A stretch of DNA of 64,000 nt from Paenibacillus sp. Soil750 (lineage in GTDB: Bacteria > Bacillota > Bacilli > Paenibacillales > NBRC-103111), in assembly GCF_001428045.1 (NCBI RefSeq), contig NZ_LMSD01000034.1:310001-374000 (forward strand), written 5' to 3'. Under the pieces are notes generated by a model. The model saw only the letters and a list, made by a program, of their open reading frames with translations, made no database searches and was not told the DNA's origin. Position 1 is the first letter of the stretch; the number at the start of each line of letters is the position of its first letter. The position numbers and the translations under genes are program-made. Shown one piece after another: positions 52,350 to 61,072 of the stretch.

Positions 52350-52808
52350 ATGGAAATGATTCGTTTGGCTACATGGGATGATAGGGATAAACTCGTACAA
52401 ATGCGATGGGATTTCTCAGAGGAAGACAATAAGAGCGGTACAAACTTTGAGGAGTTTCAATTGATTTGTAGAGCGTTTTTAGTTAACGCGCTTAGCGGGA
52501 GCGACTGGAAAATTTGGGTTGCAGAAGTGGATGGCGAGATCGTCTCGCATATGTATCTGCAGTTGATTCATAAAGTTCCCAGACCAGGCAAAACGCCAGA
52601 TCCTTACTTTGGCTATGTAACGAATGTGTATACAAGGCCAAGTTATAGAAGTAAGGGATTAGGAACCAAGATTCATCAAGCTATGGAACAATGGTCGAAA
52701 GAACATGGGGTCGAGTTTCTAATTTTATGGCCGAGTACGAATAGTGTTAATTTTTATGAAAGAAATGAGTTCGCTCGAAGCGAGGAAGCATTGGAGAGGC
52801 ATTGGTAA
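52350..52808 (+). CDS. GNAT N-acetyltransferase
   Basis: The 152-residue protein is a GNAT enzyme with motif A 'YVTNVYTRPSYRSKGLGTKIHQAM' and motif B 'VEFLILWPSTNSVNFYERNEF'. The N-terminal half carries 'IWVAEVDGEIVSHMYLQ'. The acceptor is unknown. I chose ATG 52350, with GAGG eight bases upstream; an in-frame ATG at 52335 is also possible. It is followed closely by an SDR gene. Confidence 0.84.
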   Translation: MEMIRLATWDDRDKLVQMRWDFSEEDNKSGTNFEEFQLICRAFLVNALSGSDWKIWVAEVDGEIVSHMYLQLIHKVPRPGKTPDPYFGYVTNVYTRPSYRSKGLGTKIHQAMEQWSKEHGVEFLILWPSTNSVNFYERNEFARSEEALERHW

Positions 52809-52844
52809 CTATTGGAATTATCGCTATGAAGGGGGATGCAGGTT

Positions 52845-53573
52845 ATGAGTAAACACGTCTACATCATTACTGGAGCTTCAAATGGGTTAGGAGCAGCACT
52901 CTCACGGCTGTTGTTGTCGGAGGTAACGCTTGTGTTGTGCATCTCACGGACGATGAATAATGAGATTCAACAGCTTGCACAGGATTTAAATGCGAACTAT
53001 GCGTTCATAGCTGCAGACCTCACTCAGGTTGAGCGTATAGAAGCTACCTTGCGGGAGATCATTGAATCGATGGATTCATCCAAAGTTGAAACGATAACCC
53101 TAATTAATAATGCGGCAACTGTAACTCCAATTAAACCGATAGAAGCATGTTCGTCAGATGAAATTGTGTCGTCCATTCAACTGAATCTTACGGCCCCTAT
53201 ACTACTTACTTCATGCTTTATAAAGGAAACTGCCAAATGGGCTGCTAAACGCTCGATTATTAACATTTCATCTGGCTCAGGCCAGTATCCAGCAAGCAGC
53301 ATGAGCACATACTGCTCGACGAAAGCTGCGCTGAATATGTTCACGAAATGTGTGGCCATGGAACAAAAGGAAGAACCGAATCCAGTTCATATGCTGACAA
53401 TAGACCCTGGCATGATGAATACGGGTATGCAACAAATAGCGCGAGAAAGCGATTTCGAGTTATCGAGCTTTTTTAGAAAACAAAGTGAAGAAGGTCATTT
53501 AGCGGAGCCAGATACTGTTGCACGGAACATATTGCTTGAACTCAATCAACATAGGGGTGTAACACCTGCTTAG
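52845..53573 (+). CDS. SDR reductase (YueD/benzil reductase-like)
   Basis: The 242-residue short-chain dehydrogenase has the NAD(P) motif 'ITGASNGLGAALS', 'NNAATVTPIKPIEA', the catalytic Ser in 'NISSGSGQYPASSMSTYCSTKAA' and the Tyr-x3-Lys there (YCSTK). It resembles YueD-like benzil reductases and sepiapterin reductase. The ATG at 52845 has AGGGGG upstream; ATG 52836 is close to it. The nucleotidase gene follows 26 bases after the stop. Confidence 0.85.
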   Translation: MSKHVYIITGASNGLGAALSRLLLSEVTLVLCISRTMNNEIQQLAQDLNANYAFIAADLTQVERIEATLREIIESMDSSKVETITLINNAATVTPIKPIEACSSDEIVSSIQLNLTAPILLTSCFIKETAKWAAKRSIINISSGSGQYPASSMSTYCSTKAALNMFTKCVAMEQKEEPNPVHMLTIDPGMMNTGMQQIARESDFELSSFFRKQSEEGHLAEPDTVARNILLELNQHRGVTPA

Positions 53574-53599
53574 AATTGTAAGAGGGGATATGAATCGCG

Positions 53600-54160
53600 A
53601 TGCATATTGGCATAGATTTGGACAACACTGTACTGGATGCTACTTCAGCTTATTTACATTGTTACAATAAAGTTTCTGGGTTGGAACTAACCCATGAGGA
53701 TGTCGATGATTTTTATTTATATCGATTATATGGATGGGATAAAACGAAACGTGATGAAGTCTACGATAGCTTCGGACATGACATACATTGGAACTCAGTA
53801 CCTTTTCCTATGGCTGTAGAGGTATTACAAGAATTATTCAAACAACATCAGATTACGATCGTGACGGCTAGGCCACAGCAATTTCAGAATGTCACAATGG
53901 CATGGCTTGAGAAATATCAGATTGACTATCATCACATTTTGTTGGTTGAAGATAAGCTTCAAGCTTGCATGCACTATGGAGTTGATGTTCTGATTGATGA
54001 TGCTCCACACTATGCAGAGGAGTTAGCTGCGGCTCAGAAGCCTGTCATTTTATTTGATCAGCCGTATAATCTGAGCATTGCGAATGACTATGTATACCGA
54101 GCTATGAATTGGTTGGAGGTCAAGAAACAGATCGACCATTTGGCTTCAAGGTGTAAGTGA
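53600..54160 (+). CDS. HAD-family 5'-nucleotidase-like phosphatase
   Basis: The 186-residue protein resembles 5'(3')-deoxyribonucleotidases of the HAD superfamily. Motif I is 'GIDLDNTVLDA' (Asp6 nucleophile, Asp8), motif II 'ITIVTAR', motif III Lys in 'VEDKL', and motif IV 'VDVLIDDAPHYAEEL'. It should remove phosphate from a small molecule, probably a nucleotide. AGAGGGG precedes the ATG. A long perfect terminator hairpin follows. Confidence 0.85.
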   Translation: MHIGIDLDNTVLDATSAYLHCYNKVSGLELTHEDVDDFYLYRLYGWDKTKRDEVYDSFGHDIHWNSVPFPMAVEVLQELFKQHQITIVTARPQQFQNVTMAWLEKYQIDYHHILLVEDKLQACMHYGVDVLIDDAPHYAEELAAAQKPVILFDQPYNLSIANDYVYRAMNWLEVKKQIDHLASRCK

Positions 54161-54168
54161 ATAGATAC

Positions 54169-54212
54169 ATCAAACAACGTTCTCGTCAATCTGACTGAGA
54201 ACGTTGTTTGAT
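54169..54212. terminator. Bidirectional terminator, 16-bp perfect stem
   Basis: ATCAAACAACGTTCTC and GAGAACGTTGTTTGAT flank a 12-base loop between convergent genes. T-rich ends are modest. Confidence 0.8.
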
Positions 54213-54220
54213 TACAGTGA

Positions 54221-54961
54221 TTACAACGTCTGACCACTATCAACGGTGATGATTTGTCCGGTCATGGCTTCCTGTTCCAGTGCCGCACAAATAAACTGAG
54301 CGATGTCTTCAGGCGTTGAAATTTGCTGGAGCAGCAGGTTAGGAGCTAGTTTCTGCATCTGATCTTCTCTTCCAGCCCACCAACGAGTAGCAACTGCTCC
54401 TGGTGCGACACAGTTCACCCTAATATGTGGTGCTAGCGCTCGTGCCAAAGATTTGGTCAAGCCATGGACAGCCGATTTCGATATGGCATAGGGAAGAGAA
54501 GAACCAACTCCCGTTAATCCCGCAATACTTCCCACATTGACGATCGCCCCTTGTCCGTTTGTTTTCATTATTGGCGCTACGGCCCTTGCACAGTAAAACA
54601 TCCCTTTCACATTCACGTCGAATAATTCATCCCAGATGTCCTCGGTTACAGCATCAAGATCAGGAAGGGGAATATGATGTGTCATACTTGCATTATTGAC
54701 TAATAAATCTACAGTTCCCAAAAGATGTTCAATAGATCGTACCATCTCAATGACTTCGTTGTTATTGGAAACATCAGCTTGTATGGCAGTCGCACGACCA
54801 CCTTCTTCAATAATCCTTCGAGCTGTTTCCTCCGCATCCTCCTTTGAGCGTGAGTAGTTCACTGCGACCGCAACCCCACGCTTTGCTAGTGCGAAGCTTA
54901 CTGCTCTGCCGATGCCAGTACCTCCCCCTGTAACGAGTGCGACTTTATTGGCTAGCTGCAT
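54221..54961 (-). CDS. SDR oxidoreductase (FabG-like)
   Basis: The 246-residue protein is a classical short-chain dehydrogenase: 'VTGGGTGIGRAVS' near 9, 'LLVNNASMTH' near 86, catalytic Ser in 'NVGSIAGLTG', 'YAISKSAVHG' (Tyr-x3-Lys) near 158, and 'VNCVAPGAVATRW' near 183. It resembles ketoacyl reductases and glucose dehydrogenase-like enzymes, without a clear substrate. It is divergent from the LysR gene at 55078, so it is a likely target of that regulator. Confidence 0.9.
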   Translation of the reverse strand: MQLANKVALVTGGGTGIGRAVSFALAKRGVAVAVNYSRSKEDAEETARRIIEEGGRATAIQADVSNNNEVIEMVRSIEHLLGTVDLLVNNASMTHHIPLPDLDAVTEDIWDELFDVNVKGMFYCARAVAPIMKTNGQGAIVNVGSIAGLTGVGSSLPYAISKSAVHGLTKSLARALAPHIRVNCVAPGAVATRWWAGREDQMQKLAPNLLLQQISTPEDIAQFICAALEQEAMTGQIITVDSGQTL

Positions 54962-55077
54962 ACAAATCTCCTCCTTGATTGCTATATATAAATTTTAAAA
55001 CTTAATTAGAATTCTGTATAATTGAAGATATTGAAGTGTTGATTCAAATAAATTGAATTTATCGAATGGAGTACAGA

Positions 55078-55962
55078 ATGGATATTAAAACGCTAAAAAC
55101 TCTACATATGATCGTGAAACATGGTAGTTTTCATCAAGCGGCAGTGGAAATGAACTATGCCCAATCTACTGTGACGATGCAAATTCAAAAGTTAGAAATC
55201 GATTTAGGTATTCAACTCCTAGAACGCGGCAAGAAAATCAGATTAACGGAAGCAGGTCGATTATTTTACGAAGAAAGTTTGGAGATTGTTAAGCGCATGG
55301 AGAGGTTGCAAACAAATTTATCGGATCTGCAATCGGGAGAAGTAGGGAACGTACGAATCGGGTTGACAGAGCCAACGGCCAGTTATCGATTACCGCAGTT
55401 GTTAAAAGAGTTCATGACAATATATCCGCGAATCCGTGTTTCGCTTGAAATTGCTAGCACACCAGTCTTGGTCGAGTCATTGCTGCAAGGAAATATCGAC
55501 TTCGCGTGCTGTTCGGCACCAGAAATAGGAACTGATCTTTTTTTTCAACCGCTGTTCGCGGAGAAATTTGTAGCTTTAATACCTGAAGATCATCCACTAA
55601 GTCAGAATGTGGAACTTGTCCCAAGTCAATTCCTAGGACATCGACTTTTGATAACATCAGCAACGTGTCCATATCGCAAAAAATTAGAAATGATACTTCA
55701 AGAGTTAGGGCATGTGGGGATAGAAACGATGGAGATTGGCAGCATGACTGCTTTGAAAAGCTATGTGAAAAATGGATTTGGCTTTGCACTCGTGCCTGAG
55801 ATTGTACTAGACCCAATGCCTAGTGGGACAAAGGTACTTCCAGTGAATGGTACATCCATCGATATGTTGACGGGATTTATCTACCAATCGACTCCATTAA
55901 GTTATGCGAGTGCACAGTTGTTCCGATTTTTAAAAGAGAAACTGAATACGTTTGATTCCTAA
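55078..55962 (+). CDS. LysR-family transcriptional regulator
   Basis: The 294-residue protein has the LysR winged helix ('LKTLHMIVKHGSFHQAAVEMNYAQSTVTMQIQKLE', residues 4-40) and an effector domain ('VRIGLTEPTASYRLPQLL' near 88, 'GNIDFACCSAPE' near 138). I chose ATG 55078, with GGAG six bases upstream; an ATG at 55066 also exists. It is divergent from the SDR gene, with a TATAAT near 55016 in the A/T-rich space between. Confidence 0.9.
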   Translation: MDIKTLKTLHMIVKHGSFHQAAVEMNYAQSTVTMQIQKLEIDLGIQLLERGKKIRLTEAGRLFYEESLEIVKRMERLQTNLSDLQSGEVGNVRIGLTEPTASYRLPQLLKEFMTIYPRIRVSLEIASTPVLVESLLQGNIDFACCSAPEIGTDLFFQPLFAEKFVALIPEDHPLSQNVELVPSQFLGHRLLITSATCPYRKKLEMILQELGHVGIETMEIGSMTALKSYVKNGFGFALVPEIVLDPMPSGTKVLPVNGTSIDMLTGFIYQSTPLSYASAQLFRFLKEKLNTFDS

Positions 55963-56032
55963 GATTTACAGATAAGCATTCCTAGGCTACCATAACTCTA
56001 ATGATAAACAGGTGGTAGGAAGTAAATAAAAC

Positions 56033-56077
56033 CGGCAATCAAGGACTTATTTCTAGTCCGAGGTTGCCGAGTTTTTA
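56033..56077. terminator. Bidirectional terminator
   Basis: CGGCAA and TTGCCG enclose a second stem, GGACT/AGTCC, followed by GAGTTTTTATTT. Convergent genes lie on each side. Confidence 0.75.
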
Positions 56078-56081
56078 TTTA

Positions 56082-57404
56082 TTATAATTTGGATAAAATG
56101 TCATGCCTAGCTCGTTCCATCGCTCTCCCCACCGGGATATAGATCATGTTATCCACCATCATTAACCTTGAAATAGTCTCATCGGACAAGACATTGCGTC
56201 CATCAAGTAAGATTGGCTGATGCATGAGTTGAACCATAAGTAACCAATCCAATTCAGCGAATTGCGGCCATTCCGTCATGATGATGATCGCATCAGCACC
56301 AGCAGCTGCCTCATAAGCTGTGTCCATCTGGAACACTTTCTCAATTGAGGTTGGTTGGACGACCGGATCAAAGGTTTGCACCTCAATCCCGTACAGGTAA
56401 CATAGTCGTAGCAAAGTGAGAAATGGCGCATCACGCATATCATTCGTATTCGGTTTAAAGGAAATACCAAGCACGCCTAGTCGCTTTCCACGTGGATTTC
56501 CCCAGAGTGAAATCAGTTTCTCCAACAACTGCGGAATTCGTTCGTCGTTGATTTGAGCTGTTGCTTCGAGTAAGGGCAGCGAGCGGCCAATGGCTTTACC
56601 GGAAGCCAGCAGAGATTGCAAATCTTTTGAAAAGCAGGATCCACCATAACCTATGCCTTCTCGCAAAAAATGAGGACCGATGCGTCGATCCGCGCCTACA
56701 CCTTGCATAACCTGGCGATTATCTGCCCCATATCCTTCACAAACGTCAGCGATCATATTGGCAAATGAAATCTTCATCGCTAAGAAGGCATTGGAGGCAT
56801 ATTTAATCAGCTCAGCACTGCGTCGATCACAGACTTGAATCGGTGCATTGATCCCTTTGTATAGTTGGTGAAGTGCAGCTTTGGCTAGATGCGAACGGCA
56901 ACCGAAAACGATGCGATCGGGGTTCATAAAGTCGTTAATCGCACTGCCCTGACGAAGAAATTCGGGGTTAAACACGACTTCCGTTTGGAGACCTGCATGA
57001 AGTAAATTAGCCTCTAGCTCATCGCAGGTACCCACGGGAACGGTACTTTTCATAATGATAAACGGAGGGCAGACGCCACCAGCATGCTTCAATTGAGCAA
57101 TCACATCCTCAACTTGACTAAAATCGGTCTGACCATTCACGCCAGTTGGGGTACCAACAGCAATCATAAGTGCATCAGCACCCTTGGATGCGTTTGCTAT
57201 ATTGGTGTCAAAGGACAAACGGCCTTCTGTATGGCATGTTTCAAGCATTTCCTGCAGATCAGGCTCCCAAATGGCTAATTTATTCTTACGAAGGTCTTGG
57301 ATGACATGTTCCCGATCGACCGCTGTGACGAAATGACCTAACTTGGCGAAGCAAACTGCGGCTACTAATCCGACATAACCTGTTCCAATAATCGTTAATC
57401 GCAT
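56082..57404 (-). CDS. ugd: UDP-glucose 6-dehydrogenase
   Basis: The 440-residue protein oxidises UDP-glucose to UDP-glucuronate in two NAD+-dependent steps. 'IIGTGYVGLVAAVCFA' at the N terminus binds NAD; 'GTPTGVNGQTD' near 84-94, 'FNPEFLRQGSAI' near 145 and catalytic Cys257 in 'GYGGSCFSKD' are diagnostic. The start is ATG 57404, with GGAGG seven bases upstream; the frame extends to 57464 without a site. It lies 13 bases after the glycosyltransferase gene in one operon. Confidence 0.93.
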   Translation of the reverse strand: MRLTIIGTGYVGLVAAVCFAKLGHFVTAVDREHVIQDLRKNKLAIWEPDLQEMLETCHTEGRLSFDTNIANASKGADALMIAVGTPTGVNGQTDFSQVEDVIAQLKHAGGVCPPFIIMKSTVPVGTCDELEANLLHAGLQTEVVFNPEFLRQGSAINDFMNPDRIVFGCRSHLAKAALHQLYKGINAPIQVCDRRSAELIKYASNAFLAMKISFANMIADVCEGYGADNRQVMQGVGADRRIGPHFLREGIGYGGSCFSKDLQSLLASGKAIGRSLPLLEATAQINDERIPQLLEKLISLWGNPRGKRLGVLGISFKPNTNDMRDAPFLTLLRLCYLYGIEVQTFDPVVQPTSIEKVFQMDTAYEAAAGADAIIIMTEWPQFAELDWLLMVQLMHQPILLDGRNVLSDETISRLMMVDNMIYIPVGRAMERARHDILSKL

Positions 57405-57417
57405 GTGAAGTCCTCCT

Positions 57418-58575
57418 TCAAGCCGAATAGAAACCAGATTTCTTACCGATACGTCGAAAATCAATGATCATTTCATAATCATGAAGCAATTGATCAAAGA
57501 TAGCGTCCCACGAGCGACCGAGAGCGAATTCCCTGGCTTCCAAACGAAACTTCGTCAAGCGGTCACTGTCATCTACTAAAGAGGTAATTTCTTGAACAAA
57601 AGATTGCGGCTGACGTGGCGTACATAACATACCATTTTCCCCGGAACTCACCATTTCTAGGACGCCACCGCTATTGGCAGCAACAACGGGAAGCCCCGAT
57701 GCCATCGCCTCTTGAACGACATTCCCAAACGTTTCCGTACTTGAAGGAAAGACGAAAAGATCTGCTGAAGCATAAATCTGAGCGAGCTCTTCGCCACTTT
57801 TATAACCAGCAAATGTGACATTCGAAGGGGCTTGCTCACGCAGTTCTTGGAGCTGTGGACCGTCTCCGACAATGAGCCAGTGTACACGCGATTTCACGGA
57901 ATCTGGCAACAGTTTCATAATCGCGGATAGGGTATCTATATCTTTCTCAGGAGCGATGCGACCTACATACAGAAGGAGGTATGGAGCTGTAATTCCATAT
58001 CGTTCGCGAACGTCCATACTCTTCTTCTCTGGTGTATATAAGGAGCAGTCTACGCCTCTCGTCCACAGCAGTAAGCGATCCATGCCTTGTTCTTGCAGGG
58101 TGTCTAAGGTATCTCGAGAGGGAGCGAAGGTCGCATCACAGGACTGGTGAAACCATTTCATATAACTCCAATAGAGTGGGATTGCAGCCTTCATATGGTA
58201 ATAAGTCAAATAGCGATCGAAGTGGGTATGATAAGAGGCCACATGTGAGATGCGGTGTTTGCGAGCGTAGTGCAGACCACATAATCCAAGGTTAAAAGGG
58301 GTTGCTAAGTGGAGCAAATCAGGCTGAAAGCGATCAAGTTCTGTACGGATAGCAGCCAGGTTTGGTAAAGCAAGACGACATTCGGGGTACAGAAAAAAAG
58401 GGATGCTCGTTACAGGTCGAATGGGATCCGAATAGACCATATCAGCCGTGCTTTTAGGTGAAAAAACGAGATGCTCGATGCCCCTTCGATTCAAATAATC
58501 GGTTAAACGTCCTAGTGTGAGTGCAACGCCGTTCATTTGAGGAACAAAAGTGTCGGTAAACAACGCGAGACGCAT
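57418..58575 (-). CDS. GT4 glycosyltransferase (MgtA/SQD2-like)
   Basis: The 385-residue protein is a family 4 glycosyltransferase: 'LFTDTFVPQMNGVA' at the start, 'HLATPFNLGLCGLHYARKH' near 95, 'SYHTHFDRYLTYYH', the nucleotide-binding region 'LLYVGRIAPEKDIDTL' near 215, and the GT4 'FPSSTETFGNVVQEAMASGLPV' (E-x7-E) near 298. The closest known types are the mannosyl-, sulfoquinovosyl- and glucuronosyl-transferases that act on lipids. Because UDP-glucose dehydrogenase is downstream in the same operon, UDP-glucuronate is a good donor candidate. AGGAGGG precedes ATG 58575. Confidence 0.88.
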   Translation of the reverse strand: MRLALFTDTFVPQMNGVALTLGRLTDYLNRRGIEHLVFSPKSTADMVYSDPIRPVTSIPFFLYPECRLALPNLAAIRTELDRFQPDLLHLATPFNLGLCGLHYARKHRISHVASYHTHFDRYLTYYHMKAAIPLYWSYMKWFHQSCDATFAPSRDTLDTLQEQGMDRLLLWTRGVDCSLYTPEKKSMDVRERYGITAPYLLLYVGRIAPEKDIDTLSAIMKLLPDSVKSRVHWLIVGDGPQLQELREQAPSNVTFAGYKSGEELAQIYASADLFVFPSSTETFGNVVQEAMASGLPVVAANSGGVLEMVSSGENGMLCTPRQPQSFVQEITSLVDDSDRLTKFRLEAREFALGRSWDAIFDQLLHDYEMIIDFRRIGKKSGFYSA

Positions 58576-58917
58576 ATGAATCCCTCCTGTAGTTCCAAGT
58601 TTAGCTTCAGCGTAGCAGGGGAGTATTCGGGGAATGTCAATGGAATATGAACGCCATATTATAATTTTCGTTAGGCATATGGTGATCTGAAAAACATATA
58701 CTTCCGTGAAATAGGTTTTTCTGTATACGTAATCCAGTGCCCCATATAAGGACAACTAGGTTTGGTATTGCTCAGGTTATATTGGCAGCTTTATTTTGAT
58801 GATGTGCAGGTTCTTGCACCTTAAAAGTAAAATGCTTGTTCGCTTGAATTCTCCTTTTCTAATCAAGTAAGATTAGAGTTTCTAAGGGAAATTTAGATTC
58901 TTGAGGAGCAAGCTATT
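58576..58917. other. Intergenic region with candidate promoters, no gene
   Basis: The gap separates the GT4 operon (minus) from the EamA transporter (plus). On the minus strand a TTGACA (58635-58640) could be a -35, but the -10 is weak; a TATAAT-like box lies near 58659. On the plus strand AGGAG precedes the TTG start of the transporter. No convincing hairpin or small gene is present. Confidence 0.35.
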
Positions 58918-59838
58918 TTGATAAAAGATGAAAAGAAATTAAATGTGACTCAGAATCCTTATGTCCTCATGCCCATCTTGTTGTTGATCTGGGGTTCGGT
59001 TGCAGCAGTTAGCAAACTGGTATTAAATCGATTGGATAGCTATCAGGTTTTATTTTATATGTACGGCCTAGGTGTGGTCATATTTGCAGGTATTTTAGTT
59101 ATCAAAGCGTGGGGAAAGCCATTCAAGGTATGGAGAATTTCGGAGTGGTTACTGGTGCTTGCCTGCGGAGTTTGTACGTTCTTATACGACTTTCTCTATC
59201 TAAAATCATTAGAGCTCATCCCAGCCGTTGAAGCGTCCATGTTAAATTATTTATTTCCTATTTTCATCGTTGTCTTTGCTATTCCCATCCATAAGGAGAG
59301 GTTGAATACATACAAAATCCTCTCCATCATCATGGGATTTGCGGGGACAATCCTACTGATCACGAAGGGAAACGTCAACAATTTCAGTTTTACTAACCTG
59401 AGAGGCGATGTATTAGCAATTCTTGCAGCCGTGTGCTGGGGATTGTTTACGAATCTTGTGAAGAAAAATAAGAAAGACATGCTAGTAAGTACCTTTGTAA
59501 TGACCTTCATAGCCTGGCTATTGTCCATTGCGGGGATGCTGGTCTATTCACATGGAAAGATGCTTCAGTTGATGGACTTCTATGGAGTTGTATGGCTATG
59601 TCTGAGTAATATCGTTTTCGGTTTCTTCCTGTACTTCAGGGCATTGAAGTACTCGTCAGCCTCATTAATCGCGAGCTTTACTTTCTTTGCCCCATTTGTA
59701 ACACTGGTTTTTATCATGATTTTGTTGGGAGAGCGGCTGTCTTGGCTGGAGGGCCTTGCAGCTGTTCTCATCTTATTCAGTGTACCGGTACAGAAGTTAG
59801 GGGATGTTATTCGGAAGCGAAGGGGAGGACTTTTATGA
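58918..59838 (+). CDS. EamA/DMT-family transporter
   Basis: The 306-residue protein has ten membrane segments in two repeats of the drug/metabolite transporter fold (EamA). The first half carries 'LLLIWGSVAAVSKLVL' and the second 'FFLYFRALKYSSASLIASFTFFAPFVTLVF', the usual repeat end. Substrates vary (amino acids, purines, drugs). TTG start at 58918, with AGGAG upstream. The last codons overlap a small frame that begins with ATGA. Confidence 0.87.
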   Translation: MIKDEKKLNVTQNPYVLMPILLLIWGSVAAVSKLVLNRLDSYQVLFYMYGLGVVIFAGILVIKAWGKPFKVWRISEWLLVLACGVCTFLYDFLYLKSLELIPAVEASMLNYLFPIFIVVFAIPIHKERLNTYKILSIIMGFAGTILLITKGNVNNFSFTNLRGDVLAILAAVCWGLFTNLVKKNKKDMLVSTFVMTFIAWLLSIAGMLVYSHGKMLQLMDFYGVVWLCLSNIVFGFFLYFRALKYSSASLIASFTFFAPFVTLVFIMILLGERLSWLEGLAAVLILFSVPVQKLGDVIRKRRGGLL

Positions 59839-59984
59839 GAATAGGCGACTCTCAAGCTCAATTATTAATAAATGGAAAACACCTCGTTAATTTCAGCGAA
59901 ATTAGGGAAATGAGCTCATTAGATGGATTTAGTACAGGTAATTTTTCCATAATTGACGATTCCCAGGGAATCATGGCGAAATAG
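59835..59984 (+). CDS. 49-residue protein overlapping the transporter stop
   Basis: An ATG overlapping the transporter stop (ATGA) follows GGGGAGGA at a good spacing, and encodes 49 residues ('MRIGDSQAQLLING...'). That supports translation. But the second half of the frame lies in a repeat-like region (59922-60059), so it may be an artefact of repeat insertion. No family is known. Confidence 0.35.
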   Translation: MRIGDSQAQLLINGKHLVNFSEIREMSSLDGFSTGNFSIIDDSQGIMAK

Positions 59985-60059
59985 CTGCATGAAATCCAGT
60001 TATATGTGAATTTCGCAAGGAATGGATGAAATTAACTTCATGAAATCCATTTATTTGCC
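59922..60059. repeat. Three-unit repeat with TGGATTT motif
   Basis: Unit 1 runs forward (59922-59948: GATGGATTTAGTACAGGTAATTT). Units 2 (about 59980-60003) and 3 (60024-60059) run inverted. Shared features are TGGATTT, an AG, and TAnTTT. The style matches the palindromic element at 46.2 kb, so these may be dispersed copies of one repeat group. Confidence 0.5.
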
Positions 60060-60083
60060 ATGAGAAAGGACAATCTGGAGCAA

Positions 60084-60965
60084 TCAAGGCAGCATCGTCA
60101 GAAATGACTTCGAAGCCGCCGACAGGGGAACTCCCCGAAGTGTGGCAGTCCCAATTTGACGCGCAGGAGGTGGAGAAGCAAGAGGTATTTCGAACAAATC
60201 GCCAGCAGCGAGTTCCTCAGCTACATAATTGCCGATGACGAATGCAAGTCCGAAGCCTCGTTTGGCGAACTGTACAAGGAGATCAATGCTGCCCAGTTCG
60301 AACTCAGGTGTGAGAGATACGCCTTCAGAGGTGGCGAAGTCATCGATATAGCGCCGCGTGCTAGCCCCATTTTCCAATAATAAAAGGGGGTATTTGTGTA
60401 AATCTTCAAGGGATAACGGACTTCCTGCTAGATGCGCATAGGGTTTTCCGCCGACAAGGCAGTCTTGAATAGCCGTACTTTCGCGAAAGTCGATTTGTTT
60501 GTCGGAAGCGGGGAGGCTTACAATACCAAAGTCGATTTTCCCCTCCTTAAGAAGTGTGATGGTTTCAGGTGTTGTACGGTTCGTAACTCGGATTCTCACG
60601 CCTGGAAACTGTTCATGAAATGCCTCTAGATACGGCAAAAGATAATACTTGCACAACGTATCGCTCGCCCCAATATTAATCTCCCCGCTATGTAAACTAT
60701 GCATGTCTGCGATGGCTTTTTCGCCAATTTTCATAGATTGAAAAGCCTGCTCGACATAACGAAATAACACGTCACCTTCAACAGTTAGCGTGACACCTTT
60801 GGCCGTACGAAAAAAGAGTTGACCACCAAGAGCCGCTTCCAACTGCTTAATCGTATGACTCACTGCGGGTTGTGTGATATGCAGTACTTCGGCGGCTTTC
60901 GATAAACTTCCCGTTTGGGTTGTCCAATAAAAGACACGGTACCACTCCAAATTAACATCCATCAA
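60084..60965 (-). CDS. LysR-family regulator divergent from the purA paralogue
   Basis: The 293-residue protein has the LysR helix-turn-helix ('LEWYRVFYWTTQTGSLSKAAEVLHITQPAVSHTIKQLE', residues 6-43) and an effector domain ('INIGASDTLCKYYLLPYL' near 95, 'KIDFGIVSLPASD' near 143). The only neighbour with a divergent start is the adenylosuccinate-synthetase-like gene (107 bases between starts). Two GATATAA elements in the intergenic space may be its binding site. Control of a purine-type enzyme by LysR is unusual. Confidence 0.9.
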   Translation of the reverse strand: MMDVNLEWYRVFYWTTQTGSLSKAAEVLHITQPAVSHTIKQLEAALGGQLFFRTAKGVTLTVEGDVLFRYVEQAFQSMKIGEKAIADMHSLHSGEINIGASDTLCKYYLLPYLEAFHEQFPGVRIRVTNRTTPETITLLKEGKIDFGIVSLPASDKQIDFRESTAIQDCLVGGKPYAHLAGSPLSLEDLHKYPLLLLENGASTRRYIDDFATSEGVSLTPEFELGSIDLLVQFAKRGFGLAFVIGNYVAEELAAGDLFEIPLASPPPARQIGTATLRGVPLSAASKSFLTMLP

Positions 60966-61072
60966 ACATTACCTCACTTTATATCTGGTATAACTTATAT
61001 CAATTATTCTAATGTCATTGGGACAATTATAATAAGCTTTGTCAGGTAAAACAAGTGTAGGAGGCGTTCGAT
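60966..61072 (+). promoter_or_regulatory. Divergent LysR/purA-like control region
   Basis: On the minus strand GATATAA occurs twice, nine bases apart (about 60979-61001), a plausible LysR site. A TATAAT (61028-61033) can serve the purA-like gene, but there is no -35 match at 17 bases, as expected for an activated promoter. Confidence 0.4.

Noticed and set aside
55454..55816. 120-codon minus-strand frame over the LysR gene
   Set aside because: It is antisense to a well-recognised regulator with no independent support.
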